DNA of 64,000 nt from Fennellomyces sp. T-0311 (GCA_025266875.1 JALLLT010000007.1:186001-250000); one strand, 5' to 3'; numbered from the stretch's first letter, positions 33,365 through 44,597 are shown. Notes: a model not told the origin generated them from the letters alone. Numbers and translations are program-made.

Positions 33365-36355
33365 ACATTGTTGAGGAGGTTGTTAAAGGTGCTTATATTT
33401 CTCTGTGATAGCAGTAGCCAGGGTGGTGTAAATATGGATGAGAAGAGTGCACTTCTGAAATAGACAAAGTGAAATTGAACTGTTTATCAGATCAATCTAC
33501 CGTAGCTAATGCATAACGAGAACGACAAACTGGATGACAGTCTATTTTTCTCTTTTACAGAAGAGCCATCATGCTGTTTCAGGTATAGACCACCTCTTTT
33601 ACCCATATGACAGAAGCGACGCCTTCTTTACGCGATGACTTCTCACAAATACATAATTATAGAGAAGCCTGTCCTCTTACGTATTTCAGCAGTAGCACGA
33701 TGGATTAATATGCGGGTTTTGCAGCGGTCATCCAAGTATGAGAAGATTAAATCTGTAAAGTCCTTTTACGCGCGTATACGTATAAATAATCCTCGTGTGC
33801 AAGTGCTTTTCAATCCAACTTAAATTGCAAAACATAGGGCCCAATCATCGAGCAGGCGAGCGTATATCGATGAGAGTGGTGAATTGCCTCCTTATGTTGC
33901 ATATGATCTTGTGCAAATCGATGCATATGCAAGGCATCATCGAACTTTGTCCGAGATATGAAATGGCCGGATGGCGGCTGGCTAATATGTACATCAATTT
34001 TAGTGCATATACCGAGCTGTCGAATTCAGGGAATTAAGGTCCTATAAAATAGAACCCTTGAATACGTCCCTTTCTGCAATTGTGTTTTGTGATTCACTTT
34101 GGAGTAAATGCCTGATTGTCCAGTTTGATCTCGCTCGATGGTGCTTTGATCGTTTGGCGAATGTGGCACGAGCAATGTCACTCTAACTTTACGCGTCATT
34201 GTATACATCATTTTTTTTGGCTTGGCGCAAGAAGCTATATATCATTACAGTATCAAGGTGGTCTTTATTGATGGCAAATACATTTGTTAAAGTGCACAGC
34301 TCTTGGCCGGAATTACGCTCGGCAACAAAGCTAAGCAACCGTTTCCACAGATCACCACGAGGAGGTGGCTATGCGTCGATCTGCGCTGCATCCTCTGAGC
34401 ACTTGCGGGGGAACGCGTGGCACAGAAGGATTTACTGTGGGACCCAATCCACAGCTTGACAGCCCCTTTCGGGTTTTGCGTCATTGATCCCATAGGATGG
34501 TGTTGTAAGTCAAATACGGGTGCCCATTCCCGCATAGACTATTAGAGTGAGGCAGCTGCCCCGACCGCACACACTCTAGCTTTCCGGAAAGTCTGTGCTC
34601 AACTCGAAAGAAGAGCAGACATCCAAGGGTGACGCTAGGCAGAGCTCTCATAAGCCGCAGCTTGAAGCAGACCGGTCTTGAATGCTGTCGGGAGACAGGC
34701 TTGGACACCAGGAGGAGACACCAGGAGGAGACACCAGAGACGGGACGCCAAGGACGGGACACCAGAGTCGGGTTACCAGAGAGCGCACCACAAGTGAACA
34801 CGATACTCTTTGCGGAAGGGTCTGGGAAAGGAATCATAACGGCAAATGGCTGGTCAGACACCATAATGGATCCCAGGAAGTCCTGGTTACGACCCGATGT
34901 AAGAGCCAGGACACTACCGGTCGGCTGTTGCAACACCTTCATGAGTCCCAGGAGGTAAACGTTTCAGCAAGAACAACAGTTATAATGCAACGAGATCACT
35001 GGTTACGACTCGGCATCGTCAACATGGCGATAAAATGACCCTCACATGAGGTCCAGACCAGAGAGCCGGAACACTGCGGGGAACCCTTGGAAAACCGAGC
35101 AGGACGACTGCAAAGGAAGAAAAAAACGATCAGGACCATAACGATAACGAGAGATTCATACTTGCCTGTGCCATGGCACCAAAAGAGCGTCCTGGAAAGA
35201 AAAGCGCGTTGCTGCGAAATAGCCCCGAATTTAAAGCAGCTTGCAATGCCACTCCACCAATAAAAATGCATGGCCCAGTTTCATGGTAGCCAGTGTGTTA
35301 GCCACATGACGGCCTAGGGCCCAACCACCTAAAACGAAAATATACATTGAAGCGCAAATATCTCTATATTGCGGGGTCAAATGTAAAGTAAGTCCTGACC
35401 TCAGCTGTTCAGCAACCGTCAAGAAGGAGATGTTGGCGCAAAACCGGCCTCGCAATACGATGGGCAGCGTGTTCGTCGCCACCTTCTTCGGAAGCTACCA
35501 AAAGCAGCAATGTCATCCGGCATTTGGGAACCGTTCCAGATGTTTCCTTCTGACTTTACTTTGTGTCCCTGCCAATAAGTTCATATTCATTTCAACTTTG
35601 TACCTATTCTTCTGTCTTTCTCCTTTTCTCCGCTGCCGGGGCGGTTTTTCTTTAAACAAAACAGACGCGAGCGGGAAGCTGAGAACCGATATCGCTATGA
35701 CGACAACAGGTCAAAGCGACTCTTTCTGTGAAAGGGAGCACTGTATCCCATTGAAATCATTTAAGACTCTACATTATCCTCTTTTCCTCTACTCTACGTA
35801 CTTTTATTAAGGTATTACCGAGTTTATATCAAGCATGAATACTCGGAACAACAAACATCGCCGTATCCTGTACCAAGAATGACGTTAGGGCTGGTTATGC
35901 GTAGCGCGGGTCACTCCCCCCCCCGCGCGCGCGCGCTAAAAGATCGAGTTCTGGGTCAGACGACAGAACAATCAAGCAAAACCCCCAGTTTCACTTTGCC
36001 TCGGCGCCGTTGCCACACTCAACAATGTAGTAGAGCATGACTGATACTTTTAGCGGCGGTTGGCGGGAGCCGATGCTTGAAGACCTCTTTTTATGAAATC
36101 GAACTTTTTACGGAATGATCTGCTGGCAACGTGTTGTGTTTCGGTAAGATGGATCGGTATACTACTAGCGAACTGGTACAAGCTGCGCGTGGGTTATGAC
36201 TTGGGTATTTCCTTTTTTTTCAATATCCTCTACGACTTTTATGGCAAGTCAGACAATCGCAGCGCTTGAAAAGAGAGGAACGTGATCCACCTGACGATGA
36301 CGAACGTTTATGATTGAGTAGTATGAAGGTGGTTGTCATTACCAAAGCAGCTTTA
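33365..36355. repeat. Right arm of the 3.0 kb inverted repeat
   Basis: Reverse complement of about 28808-31828. Similarity fades on the inner side just before CATTGTTGAGGAGG (about 33370) and on the outer side just after CCAAAGCAG (about 36350). A TPR-like coding remnant reads on the plus strand around 33850-33990 in two frames. No open frame spans the arm. Confidence 0.9.
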
Positions 36356-37357
36356 CGCGTAAATGAGTATAATACCGAACGGGTCAATCAAAAAGTACTA
36401 CTTTCTACGAGTTTTACAAACACATCACCGTGCTGCTCCATCAATTCCCGAAATAATGCAAAACGCAAACATACTAAGCTTTATGTAGTGTATCACATCT
36501 ACCAATATGGTTGATGAGATTGTGCAGTACTTTGATTATTGAAAAGGAGTTTAGAGTGCATCGATTAAGAGACTTGGATCTGGGGGCTGCCTTCGTCAAT
36601 CAAGTATATATATCCCTCTGCATCAAGGCACTGGTACCTTGTCTTCGCCAGAAAGGATTAGTCTATCCACGTATTTGTTTCAGTGCAGGAATATTTGCGG
36701 ACTTTGACATAACAGTCTACAGTGAGTGCTCATCTTTCGGCTATTGGAGGCTACCATAGGGGAGACGTGCGACGATATCATTAATATAGCAAACGATGAT
36801 ACATTGATATGAGTATTAGATGTGTTACGCTAGGCTACTGGGAACACGTGCATTATTGTACACTTACGCAGCTAAAACATATACAACTTGGTAAAAGCGG
36901 CATCACGCATCCTAATAAATTAGCAACTTTACATTTTCATTTTCTCGTTGACCACATATGTAGTGATGTGTTGACATTTATCCCGGTGCAGATAAAGAAT
37001 TTTTATCAATTGTGCTAGGCTCAGCGCTTTTCCTCTCACACTGTCATACATCCTTTATTAGAAAATGAAAGGATTCTAAGCTTTTCGTTTCTTGAGCAAG
37101 CATATACCACTTTGGATATGCAAACTCTACATATTTTTATAGAATTTTCTTTGTATAAAAGGCAGGCTGTGCTCGCGTGGTTAGTGCCGCTAAGTTTTTT
37201 AGGTAATTCAATCCTAAGCAGTACGCGTATAAAGCGCTGGCCACGCCGATTCTCATACTAGTACTTTATTCCCTGCGTCCCCTCCAAATAAAATGACTAA
37301 TCTAACGGCTGTAAGGCGTACGACTAAAATTTATGGCTTTTGGATGGCAGAACACTA
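36356..37357. other. Gene-free stretch right of the inverted repeat
   Basis: About 1 kb with no recognisable gene. It contains a tRNA-like pair of RNA polymerase III boxes near 37178-37214, listed separately. Confidence 0.4.
37178..37214 (+). other. tRNA-like A-box/B-box pair (relic or SINE head)
   Basis: TGGTTAGTGCC (37178-37188) resembles an RNA polymerase III A box. GGTAATTCAATCC (37202-37214) resembles a B box and sits in a TTAGG/CCTAA stem. The boxes are too close for a normal tRNA, and no full cloverleaf forms. Confidence 0.3.
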
Positions 37358-37458
37358 CAGTTGAACCCTTTTTTTTGCACAGGCGGTTTTTTCAAAATCT
37401 TATGCAAAAAGCGGGGGTGTGCAAATAACGGGTGTGCAAAAAAACGGGAATTTAACTA
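37358..37458. mobile_element. 101 bp MITE with TA target duplication (Tc1/mariner-pogo-like)
   Basis: The left end reads CAGTTGAACCC then T-rich and GCAC. The right end, reversed, reads TAGTTAAATTCCCG then T-rich and GCAC. These imperfect terminal inverted repeats are flanked by TA on both sides (37356-37357 and 37459-37460). A TA duplication with CAGT-type ends is the signature of Tc1/mariner/pogo elements. At 101 bp it cannot encode a transposase. Confidence 0.7.
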
Positions 37459-37760
37459 TATGAGCTAGAGCGCACGTTCATTTACGTCGTCAATAAAGAC
37501 TTTTATTTCATCCTGTATGAGCTAGCTTTAGCTCAAATGGAACCAGAGCATGTGCGACCAATATCGACCAATCTTAATCATTACGCGGCACAGTAGTTCG
37601 AGAGATGGGGAAGCACAATAACGGTTCTTTTATCAAATTCTGTAACTTGTCGTCAACTCATATGGAACATGATCAACTCGAAAGACGGTCAACATATGTG
37701 ATCAGTACACCCACATCACCATCTTTAAAAACGTACGGAACAAGGCGGCTAAATAATTAA

Positions 37761-38165
37761 GAGCCCGTTCGGATGCATCTTCCCAAAATGTAGTTTTGGC
37801 AACCCGAAACACTCCCAAAAAGTTGTCAGTCGTTGCTTCGAGATAATTCTCGATCGAGTGTATATGAAGCAGCATCAACATATCACATTTTCTGAATGTA
37901 TTTTATTTGAAATAATAGCTATAGATCGTTGCTTATCATTGTATCGCTTTATTTTGAGCCGATGAGTATTATATTAGAATATTTTTTATGCGTGGTGTAA
38001 ATGTGGGAAAATGCCGCAAAATGACTTTTTTCAGAGAAGTAGCTCAGACCTACTTTTCCTCAAAATGCATTTTGGCTCCCTAATGACTTTTCGAAATGGC
38101 ACCCTGAACATGACCAAAATGTATTTTGCTCCAGAATGCATTTTTTTGGTTACCCGAACACGCTC
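37761..38165. mobile_element. 405 bp MITE with TAA target duplication (PIF/Harbinger-like)
   Basis: The left end reads GAGCCCGTTCGG. The right end, reversed, reads GAGCGTGTTCGG. Both sides carry the trinucleotide TAA (37758-37760 and 38166-38168), as expected for the TWA target duplication of PIF/Harbinger elements. Inner sequence repeats motifs such as CAAAATGCATTTTGG. No coding capacity. Confidence 0.8.
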
Positions 38166-38384
38166 TAAGATTTGTGTTTAAATGAAGACAGCCTGAACCT
38201 TGTCGTGCATGTATCATTCTAGGTTGAAATGTCAGCAGCGTGGAATAATGCTCTTTCCTGTACACGATTGCACTATCTACTCATTCACAAGACGCGGCAG
38301 TGATAAAATTTGAACGGCGTTACTGCCCTACATGCATATATCTACACACTGGGATAGCTAAAGTCGTATATATCTTCAACTGGA

Positions 38385-39422
38385 GATGTTATTTATGCAA
38401 ACTGCGAGCAAGCCTCAGTACTCGAGCAGCTACGACCCCGATGCCTTGGACTGTTAGTGCTCAGGGCAAAACACAACACGCGATACACCATGCTTCAAGT
38501 TATCGGCGAGCATTGCGCGTACTTGCTAGACCTCAATCTAGCCGATAAAGACCATCACCTCACCGCTGTATTTCCAGCCCTGGACAAGTATGAATACGGG
38601 CAACCGCCTGGTTTTAAACAATTCATTTATCACGAATATATTTCACCACACTCGTTTCAACATGATCCACTCCTCCTCCTGCGCAAAAGAAATGACTTGC
38701 TGGTGCGTCTTACCCTTCTTATGACATCTAATAAAGAACCAATGAGCGGGAATTCCCTCGCAAAAGGTTTATAACTACAGTTATAGCTCGTCGATATGGT
38801 TTGGGGCGATGAATCCAATGATAGACGCGTTGGAGCTGGTATATCATGAATGCTTCGAGGATGTCCCGGTTTGGAATCAATGAGAATCATAGTTACACCA
38901 ACTGTGCGACCCTATGGTGACCTTTTCACTTCGCTTGCCGTGTTACGCCAACTTTCGCTCATGTCGATACTCTTCCTCAGCAAAACACACGGTGGGCTCG
39001 ATGGACGTTTTAGCCATCATGTAGTGACAGGATTGACACTTGGAATAGTGAAACTAAAGAATAGTGTAGCAGTGGACGATGATTGCGTTTGCATATTTGC
39101 GGGTGTTCGCTCGCTGAAAGAGCTCATCATCTACGGTCCACTGCCGTTTCTTACATCAGACGGTGTGAGCATGTTTCTGACAGGACTGGGACCTACTGGG
39201 AGTCTGGTATTTCTGAAACTGAGACACATGAGTTATATTGAAGATGATTATATCGAAAGACTCGAAGAAGAAGCTGGCTTGCAAACATTAACATTTTCAA
39301 AGTGCTCCGAGGTGAACAGGTTTATAGACCACTATTGTCGCTGTACACTTCAATCGAGAGAACATATTTGGAAGACGTTATACGTGCTTTTCGATTTATT
39401 GCTAAATAGTCTATATCAATAG
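38385..39422 (+). pseudogene. F-box gene relic, 3' half
   Basis: It is the leucine-rich-repeat half of the same relic that starts at 27728. The order matches the intact protein: VLEQLRPRCLGLLVL, GEHCAYLLDLNLADKD, VFPALDKYEYGQPPGFKQF, then after frame breaks MLRGCPGLESMRI and GPLPFLTSDGVSMFLTGLG. The frame breaks near 38770 and has a stop at 38455. Its counterpart in the intact gene begins near residue 380, so about 95 residues' worth is missing or unrecognisable at the breakpoint. Confidence 0.8.
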
Positions 39423-40192
39423 GCCAAACTGCTCCACTTTGCGCCAATCGCTGTATGATGTACTTGATAATAATTAATCGTATCATCTATCACGTATTAT
39501 GGAACAAAGCTACAGTACATTTTAGTTAAGGATAATAAGGTGACAATGCGGTAATATTAAAGCACGTAGGAAAAATGTTGTACACACGATTGTGAGCAAT
39601 ATGGCAATCACACTGAATCCAAACAAGTGCTCACAGCGATAAGTTACCTATTTCGCGCGTTTGTGTCCACGAATGTACGGCATATCGTTTCGCCGAGATA
39701 CTAGTCACGTTTTCCACAGTCACTGGATTTTCAAGGGTTATAAAACAGGCGCACGCGTTATTTTTTTTTTTCTTCAACACACTTTGTAAGAAGATCCGCA
39801 TATTGTCGCAAAACACACGGGGTGCTTCTGGCATTCATTCGGTGTACGTTTACGTACTCAAAGCGATAGGGAAGTTCTCCTGACACACCGGTCTGTTGGC
39901 CGTTAGTCCGTAAAGGACGAAAAGGCAGCGTACGCTGTTGCTATTGCCATCTTTGAGTGTCACGAGTGCCTCGAAGCTCTGGCTTGGCGCCCATGTTTGT
40001 CATCAAACAAGTTAATTGCGGATATGTGCGTGCACATAACTCAAAGGAGGCTACTCTTTTGTCAAAGTGTGATATTTTTTCTATTACATCAAAACAAGAA
40101 AATGAAAAAAAAAGTTTTGCGTTGTTGAGCGGTGTTTTCTCAAAAAAGAAATAAAGTGTTCGGATAAAGCGCGTTTGCTTTGCAGCTTGATC
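39423..40192. other. Intergenic region before PARN
   Basis: About 770 bp without a convincing gene. A 65-residue frame (39957-40154) shows no family resemblance. It includes the PARN 5' flank; the 3' acceptor-like TTTGCAG just before the PARN ATG could belong to a 5' UTR intron. Confidence 0.35.
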
Positions 40193-42700
40193 ATGGAAAT
40201 CTTAAAAGACGACTTTGTTAAAAGATTTCCACTGGTGGCCGACGCCATTCTAGACGCTGATTGTATCGCGATCGACTGCGAATTCAGTGGTATGCATTAT
40301 ACACTGTGTAGTTGCATGCGTCCTGAAAAGAAAGCATAGGTCTTCGTTTGAATACGGCACCTCAATCACAGTTCGATGATTTGCAAATGCGGTATGAAAA
40401 GCTACGCGAAGCATCCAAGGAATTCAGTATCATTCAATATGGCGTTTGCGCTTTCAAGAAGACAGGATCACGTCAGTACTCGGCAAAACCCTTCAACTTC
40501 TATATCTTTGGCGGCGACACGCCCAACATGACCAGCCAGCGAAGTTTCCTCTCGAGTGCAAGTAGTCTTCAATTCTTACGATCGCACAATTTCGATTTCA
40601 ACAAATGGATCGATGCTGGTATTCCATTCTACAATTTCGCCGAAACTTCGTCAGCTGTCAAACGGATCGATCGACCCAATACCTTCGTCAATCGCCAGAA
40701 CCACATTAACTGTATGTTTGTTTTCTGCGTGCACAGGAAGATCGCTGAGCATCTTTTTGCATAGTCCAAACATTATCGAAGCCGCAAGCAAAGTTCATGG
40801 AGCAAACAAGGTACTTTTTGCTTTATCTGGCAATGGCTGGATCACAGCTTATTCGTCTGTTAGGAAAAGCATCGACAATTGGTTACAACGCGGCAACACA
40901 GCAAAACCTCTGATCGTCCAAACTAACAATGCATTCATTCGACGTCTGGTCCATCAGGAACTACAGGATAGGTAAGCGCTGTAAAGGAGAGACAGAGGGA
41001 GGTTTGTCTGATTGTCATGCTGCTATTAGCAAATATAACGGCTACCTGGTTGGGAAGACGCGCGATACCAAGCACATGTCCATTTCCAAACTCACGGACG
41101 AGGAACGCAAAGCACATATGCGCGTGGATAATGTTGGTTTGAGGTTTCTTTGCTGAGATTGCGATACACTAAACAGCCCATGGTAGATTCAAGCAGAACT
41201 GAACTTTCGACGAGTGATTGAATTGATCAACCAAGCAAACTGCCCCGTCATTGTTCACAACGGCTATTTGGACTTGTGTCACACAATTGATCAATTCTGG
41301 CAATACCTGCCCGACAAAGTGGAGGATTTCAAGGAGCTGGCAACTGACATGTGGCCAAAGTAAGGTCAACGTCTCCCAACTGTGACGAATCTAACCCTCC
41401 CTTTCGACAGCATCGCCGATACCAAATATCTGGCCGAATTCCATCCGCATCTTAAAGTGAGTCGAATGGGTTACAAAAAGGAACGCGGTGTACTAACAGT
41501 GGGTGATACTAGCAATGCTTTAGCTCGACGGTCCTGGGCTCCTTGTATAATACTGTATATAGCGAATTATCCGAAGGCGAAATCTCCATACGTATGATAC
41601 TGTGGAAACCTTTAGGCTTATGAATGCTGATCTTGTTACTACCACAGAGTTTGCCGATGGATACGACCGATACGCCGACGATCAAGAGGCACAACACGAA
41701 GCAGGCTATGATGCATACATGACTGGCGCCATCTACGTCGGTTTTGCTCATTTCATTCAGGAACGTGAAGGTAAATGTCGCCTTGAAAGTGCTGGTGAAG
41801 AGTCTGTCGATAACTGATCCGGAATGTAGCCGAAAAGCAAGCAAAATCTGACTCTGGATCATCGTCGTCAAACGAAGAAGCTAGTTCAACAGCACCCACG
41901 GCAACCGACTTATTCAAGGCAGATATCTTAAAGTCGCATTACAACCGGATATACAACATCCGAAGCGATATTCCATACATTGATTTGGTGAACGAGGAAG
42001 TCATGCGTAAGTGCAAACACACACGCAACATTATCGCACAGTACTGACGTATACATGCAGCGGCAATCGAGGTTCCCAATCGATTCTACCTCACGAACGT
42101 TCCGGAAGGAATCACAACGACCGCCATCCAAGCACTATACCCGGAATTACAGCCTATGAGCGTTCACTGGATCGACACCAGTAGCGCTTGGGTGATTGTT
42201 AGGCACGACAACAAAGTTGACCTGGCACAGGAAGGGACGCTTGGCGAGGCAAAGGTGAAACCGTTCTTGCAGGGTGGCATTCATGAAAGGGAAGGCGAAA
42301 CCCTGAATATCACCCCGGCAGCTGCGCAGATCGAGTTGTATGGTTTTCAGCAGTGGCGCACGCGCCCTGAATTCCAACCCGGCAATACAAAGTTGGAGCA
42401 AAAATCTACTGACAAGGACCAAGGCCAGTCAAGAGAAAACGGTTGGAATGAGGGTGCATCAGATAGCAAGGAATCAAGTACTACGGGATCCCAGGTGGAT
42501 ACTGCTGCACAAGAAGAATCCTATGTTCCAGGTGGAGGCCTTGCGTATGATGGTAAGATACAATGAAGCCTTTTTTTCTCTTGGAAAACATGCACTAACT
42601 ACTAGTAGATCTAGGAATCCCGATGCCTGCAAGCTTCATGCGTGGCAAGAAACGCAGTGCGGATGACCACAGCATGAACGGAAACAAAAAGCAACGATAA
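40193..42700 (+). CDS. PARN: Poly(A)-specific ribonuclease PARN
   Basis: This DEDD-family 3' exonuclease removes poly(A) tails. The ATG is at 40193, exon 1 ends at 40289, and exon 2 starts at 40340. Later exons deduced: SKYNGYLVGKTRDTKH (about 41028-41136), ELNFRRVIELINQ (about 41193-41360), NIADTKYLAEFHPHLK (about 41411-41457), an exon from about 41513, FADGYDRYAD to about 41770, then three more to the stop at 42700. Catalytic acids are visible: D and E in AIDCEFSG, D in VIVHNGYLDL, and D with the preceding H in HEAGYDAYMTG. NFYIFGG and FDFNKWIDAGIPFYN are PARN-type. An RRM-like segment follows (VPNRFYLTNVPEG, SVHWIDTSSAWVIV) and the tail is basic. The join between about 40712 and 40850 is uncertain: the obvious GTATGT donor with the nearest acceptor would create a stop, so a longer intron is likely. 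Confidence 0.88.
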
Positions 42701-42794
42701 TTCATAATTTGTAAATAAACAAACCAATTGCGAAGTCACTATGTACATTATGCGTGGAAGCTGGTATATCAATCCTCTCTATCGCCTCGGTCGC

Positions 42795-43075
42795 CTAAGT
42801 TTGCTCCTTCTTTTTCTGTCCGTTGGTTATCCTCGTCGTAGCCATAAACCTAGCAATACTATGAAAAAACACGTCGTTTGTTACGTGCGGCAACTCGTTT
42901 ACATTGAGGAATGAAGACTTTCGAGATCACGAAACGTGGGCACCTGCTCAGTTGTCGTTTGCAAACTCGCTTGGAGCCTTGTCATATTCTTGTCAAGTTC
43001 TTGAAGCTTTTCATTAAGTACGGCATAGATGCTTGTTTTTGAAGCATTCGAAGCTTCGTGAGGACGGCCGCTCAT
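42795..43075 (-). CDS. HSK3: Hsk3-like DASH/Dam1 kinetochore complex subunit
   Basis: Two exons, 43075-42903 and 42849-42795, encode 75 residues. The intron has GTAAAC at its start and CTAG at its end; an alternative acceptor 10 bp upstream also keeps frame. The N-terminus is MSGRPHEASNASK. A single heptad-rich helix follows (VLNEKLQELDKNMTRLQASL), then TEQVPTFRDLESLHSSMFMA spanning the splice, and a basic tail. The pattern TxxQxxxxxxLxxxHxSxFMA and the length fit Hsk3, the smallest subunits of the DASH ring that couples kinetochores to microtubules. The gene is too short and split to stand out in frame scans. The stop is 94 bp from the PARN stop. The start is 60 bp from the divergent RPA-interacting gene. 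Confidence 0.7.
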
Positions 43076-43135
43076 GAGAAAAAAAAAAGAAACTTATTTC
43101 AAGCACCTCCTCTTTCTTGGCCACAAAAAAATAAT
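43076..43135. promoter_or_regulatory. 60 bp divergent promoter, Hsk3-like / RPAIN-like
   Basis: Start codons at 43075 (minus) and 43136 (plus) leave only 60 bp, made of A runs and CT-rich pieces (TCCTCTTTCTTGG). The two transcripts must share core promoter sequence or overlap. Confidence 0.55.
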
Positions 43136-43796
43136 ATGCTGACTTCACGGACCGAACGCCGTTCCGTTAAACAAAACTCCATTGATCGTTCAAAGCAATG
43201 GCGAGACCGCTTTCGAAAGCAATGCGAAGAACGAGTTTTGACTGAGCGACGCAATATTGTCGATCGACGTCGTCAAGACAATGTAATTGAATCATCTCAA
43301 CACAGTTGCCAGACAACTGATTATGTGTGCATATGTAGCTATGGCAACGAGTAATACAAGACGAATGGGAAATGTTTAAAAAGATTCATGAACAAGCCTT
43401 GCAAGACGAAGGCATCGTGGACCCAGATGCATTGTTTGAAGACCTATCCAATATTCAAGAGCCACCGGAAGACCTTGATGCCGAATCGGAATACATCCAC
43501 CTTCATTCGGCACCGATATTAGCTTGCGTACATTGTCTTGGCGCATCACTGCAGCCGGATGGGTTTGGCAAGTTGGTTTGTCCAAAGTGCACTTTTCGTG
43601 CCACGGAACAGGTAAAATTTAACAGAAAAAAGGTTATCGGATCATTTAAGGGTTTCGATAGACGTTTGTGACCATCCAGAACGCGCTCGCGCGACATGGT
43701 CAGCAATGCCCTGGAAGAATTGGGTTTGCACCTGAACCAGGCAGCGATGCCATCCTTGGCTTATGCGACACTTGCGACGAGATGGAAGTGTTTTAA
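43136..43796 (+). CDS. RPAIN: RPA-interacting protein (RPAIN-like)
   Basis: Three exons, 43136-43282, 43339-43611 and 43662-43796, encode 184 residues. The N-terminus is basic (WRDRFRKQCEERVLTERRN), as in the importin/RPA-binding N-terminal domain. A middle helix WQRVIQDEWEMFKKIHEQAL precedes an acidic linker. The C-terminus is a cysteine-rich zinc domain: CVHC and CPKC in exon 2, then RHGQQCPG and CDTC in exon 3. This is the three-part RPAIN layout. The protein escorts replication protein A into the nucleus. Its stop codon overlaps the stop of the opposite-strand neighbour. Confidence 0.82.
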
Positions 43797-44597
43797 TTTT
43801 TCAACGTGATGTTCATATTGCCCATACACACCACCACATCCTTCTCTTCTTGGCCTAAATATTTTCGACAATGTTCCACCGCTTTGTTTCCAACCAGAAA
43901 CCTTTCCGTCTCGAAAGATAAACTTTGCCCTTTGTTTTCCTTGTCGTCGTCTTGGTCCGTACAAATCCCAGCAGCGTCGTCCTCTGCAACCCGACGCACG
44001 AGGAGACGTCTCTCGGAACCTGTGTCGTATTTCTTTATCACTGTCTCGTAAAACAGAATGGGATCCATGCAATCGTTGCGGTTGGGATCGTGGTGATTGG
44101 GCAAGTAATGGCCTGCAATGCCATGGGTTGATCCATCGCTGGCAATTATGTGGCCGCGAAACAGACGAAAAGCACCGTCTTGGTAAGGAGAGAGAAAGCA
44201 GAGATGCGCCCACCCCTGAATCGTGTTCAGGCTCATATTAATGTGTGTGTGTATATAATGCGCGGGAGTGTATATATAGAAGAAAACGACAAAATAGTGT
44301 GGCTGCGTGTGGTGCGGTTACAGAAATACAGATTACGAAAGTACAAAAGAATCATCGCCTGGATGAACGCTGGTATGTGTTGTGGTAGTATTGGTGGCTG
44401 GACCGTGCTCGTTTCGGTGATGAAGACACGTCCCCTTCCTCTTCCATGTACTCGTCCTCCGATAATGATGATTTGGCGTTTTGTGGATCCTGCATCTCCC
44501 TCTGGTGAGCCACACACGCCCTTCCAACGCATCATCCGCTTACCTTTCGCATAGCCTCGAAATCAGCCTCAAGATCAGACTCGTTTCGCGACGACAT
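43793..44597 (-). CDS. Unrecognised nuclear-type protein (exon joins partly uncertain)
   Basis: Exon 1 is 44597-44544 (18 residues, MSSRNESDLEADFEAMRK) with a GTAAGC donor. Exon 2 begins at 44489 and is acidic then basic (LSEDEYMEEEGDVSSSPKRAR). The last exon ends at 43793 and contains DGAFRLFRGHIIASDG, HYLPNHHDPN and DVVVCMGNMNITLKN. The join between exon 2 and the last exon (between about 44350 and 44230) is not clear; no strong GT donor precedes the stop in exon 2. The KRAR run after a Ser stretch looks like a nuclear localisation signal. I do not recognise the family. Its start lies 82 bp after the stop of the Sds3-like gene on the same strand. Confidence 0.55.

Noticed and set aside
43761..44213. 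Alternative 150-residue minus-strand frame overlapping the unrecognised gene
   Set aside because: It is Arg/Ser/Pro-biased as expected of a shadow frame. The frame ending at 43793 has more protein-like content.
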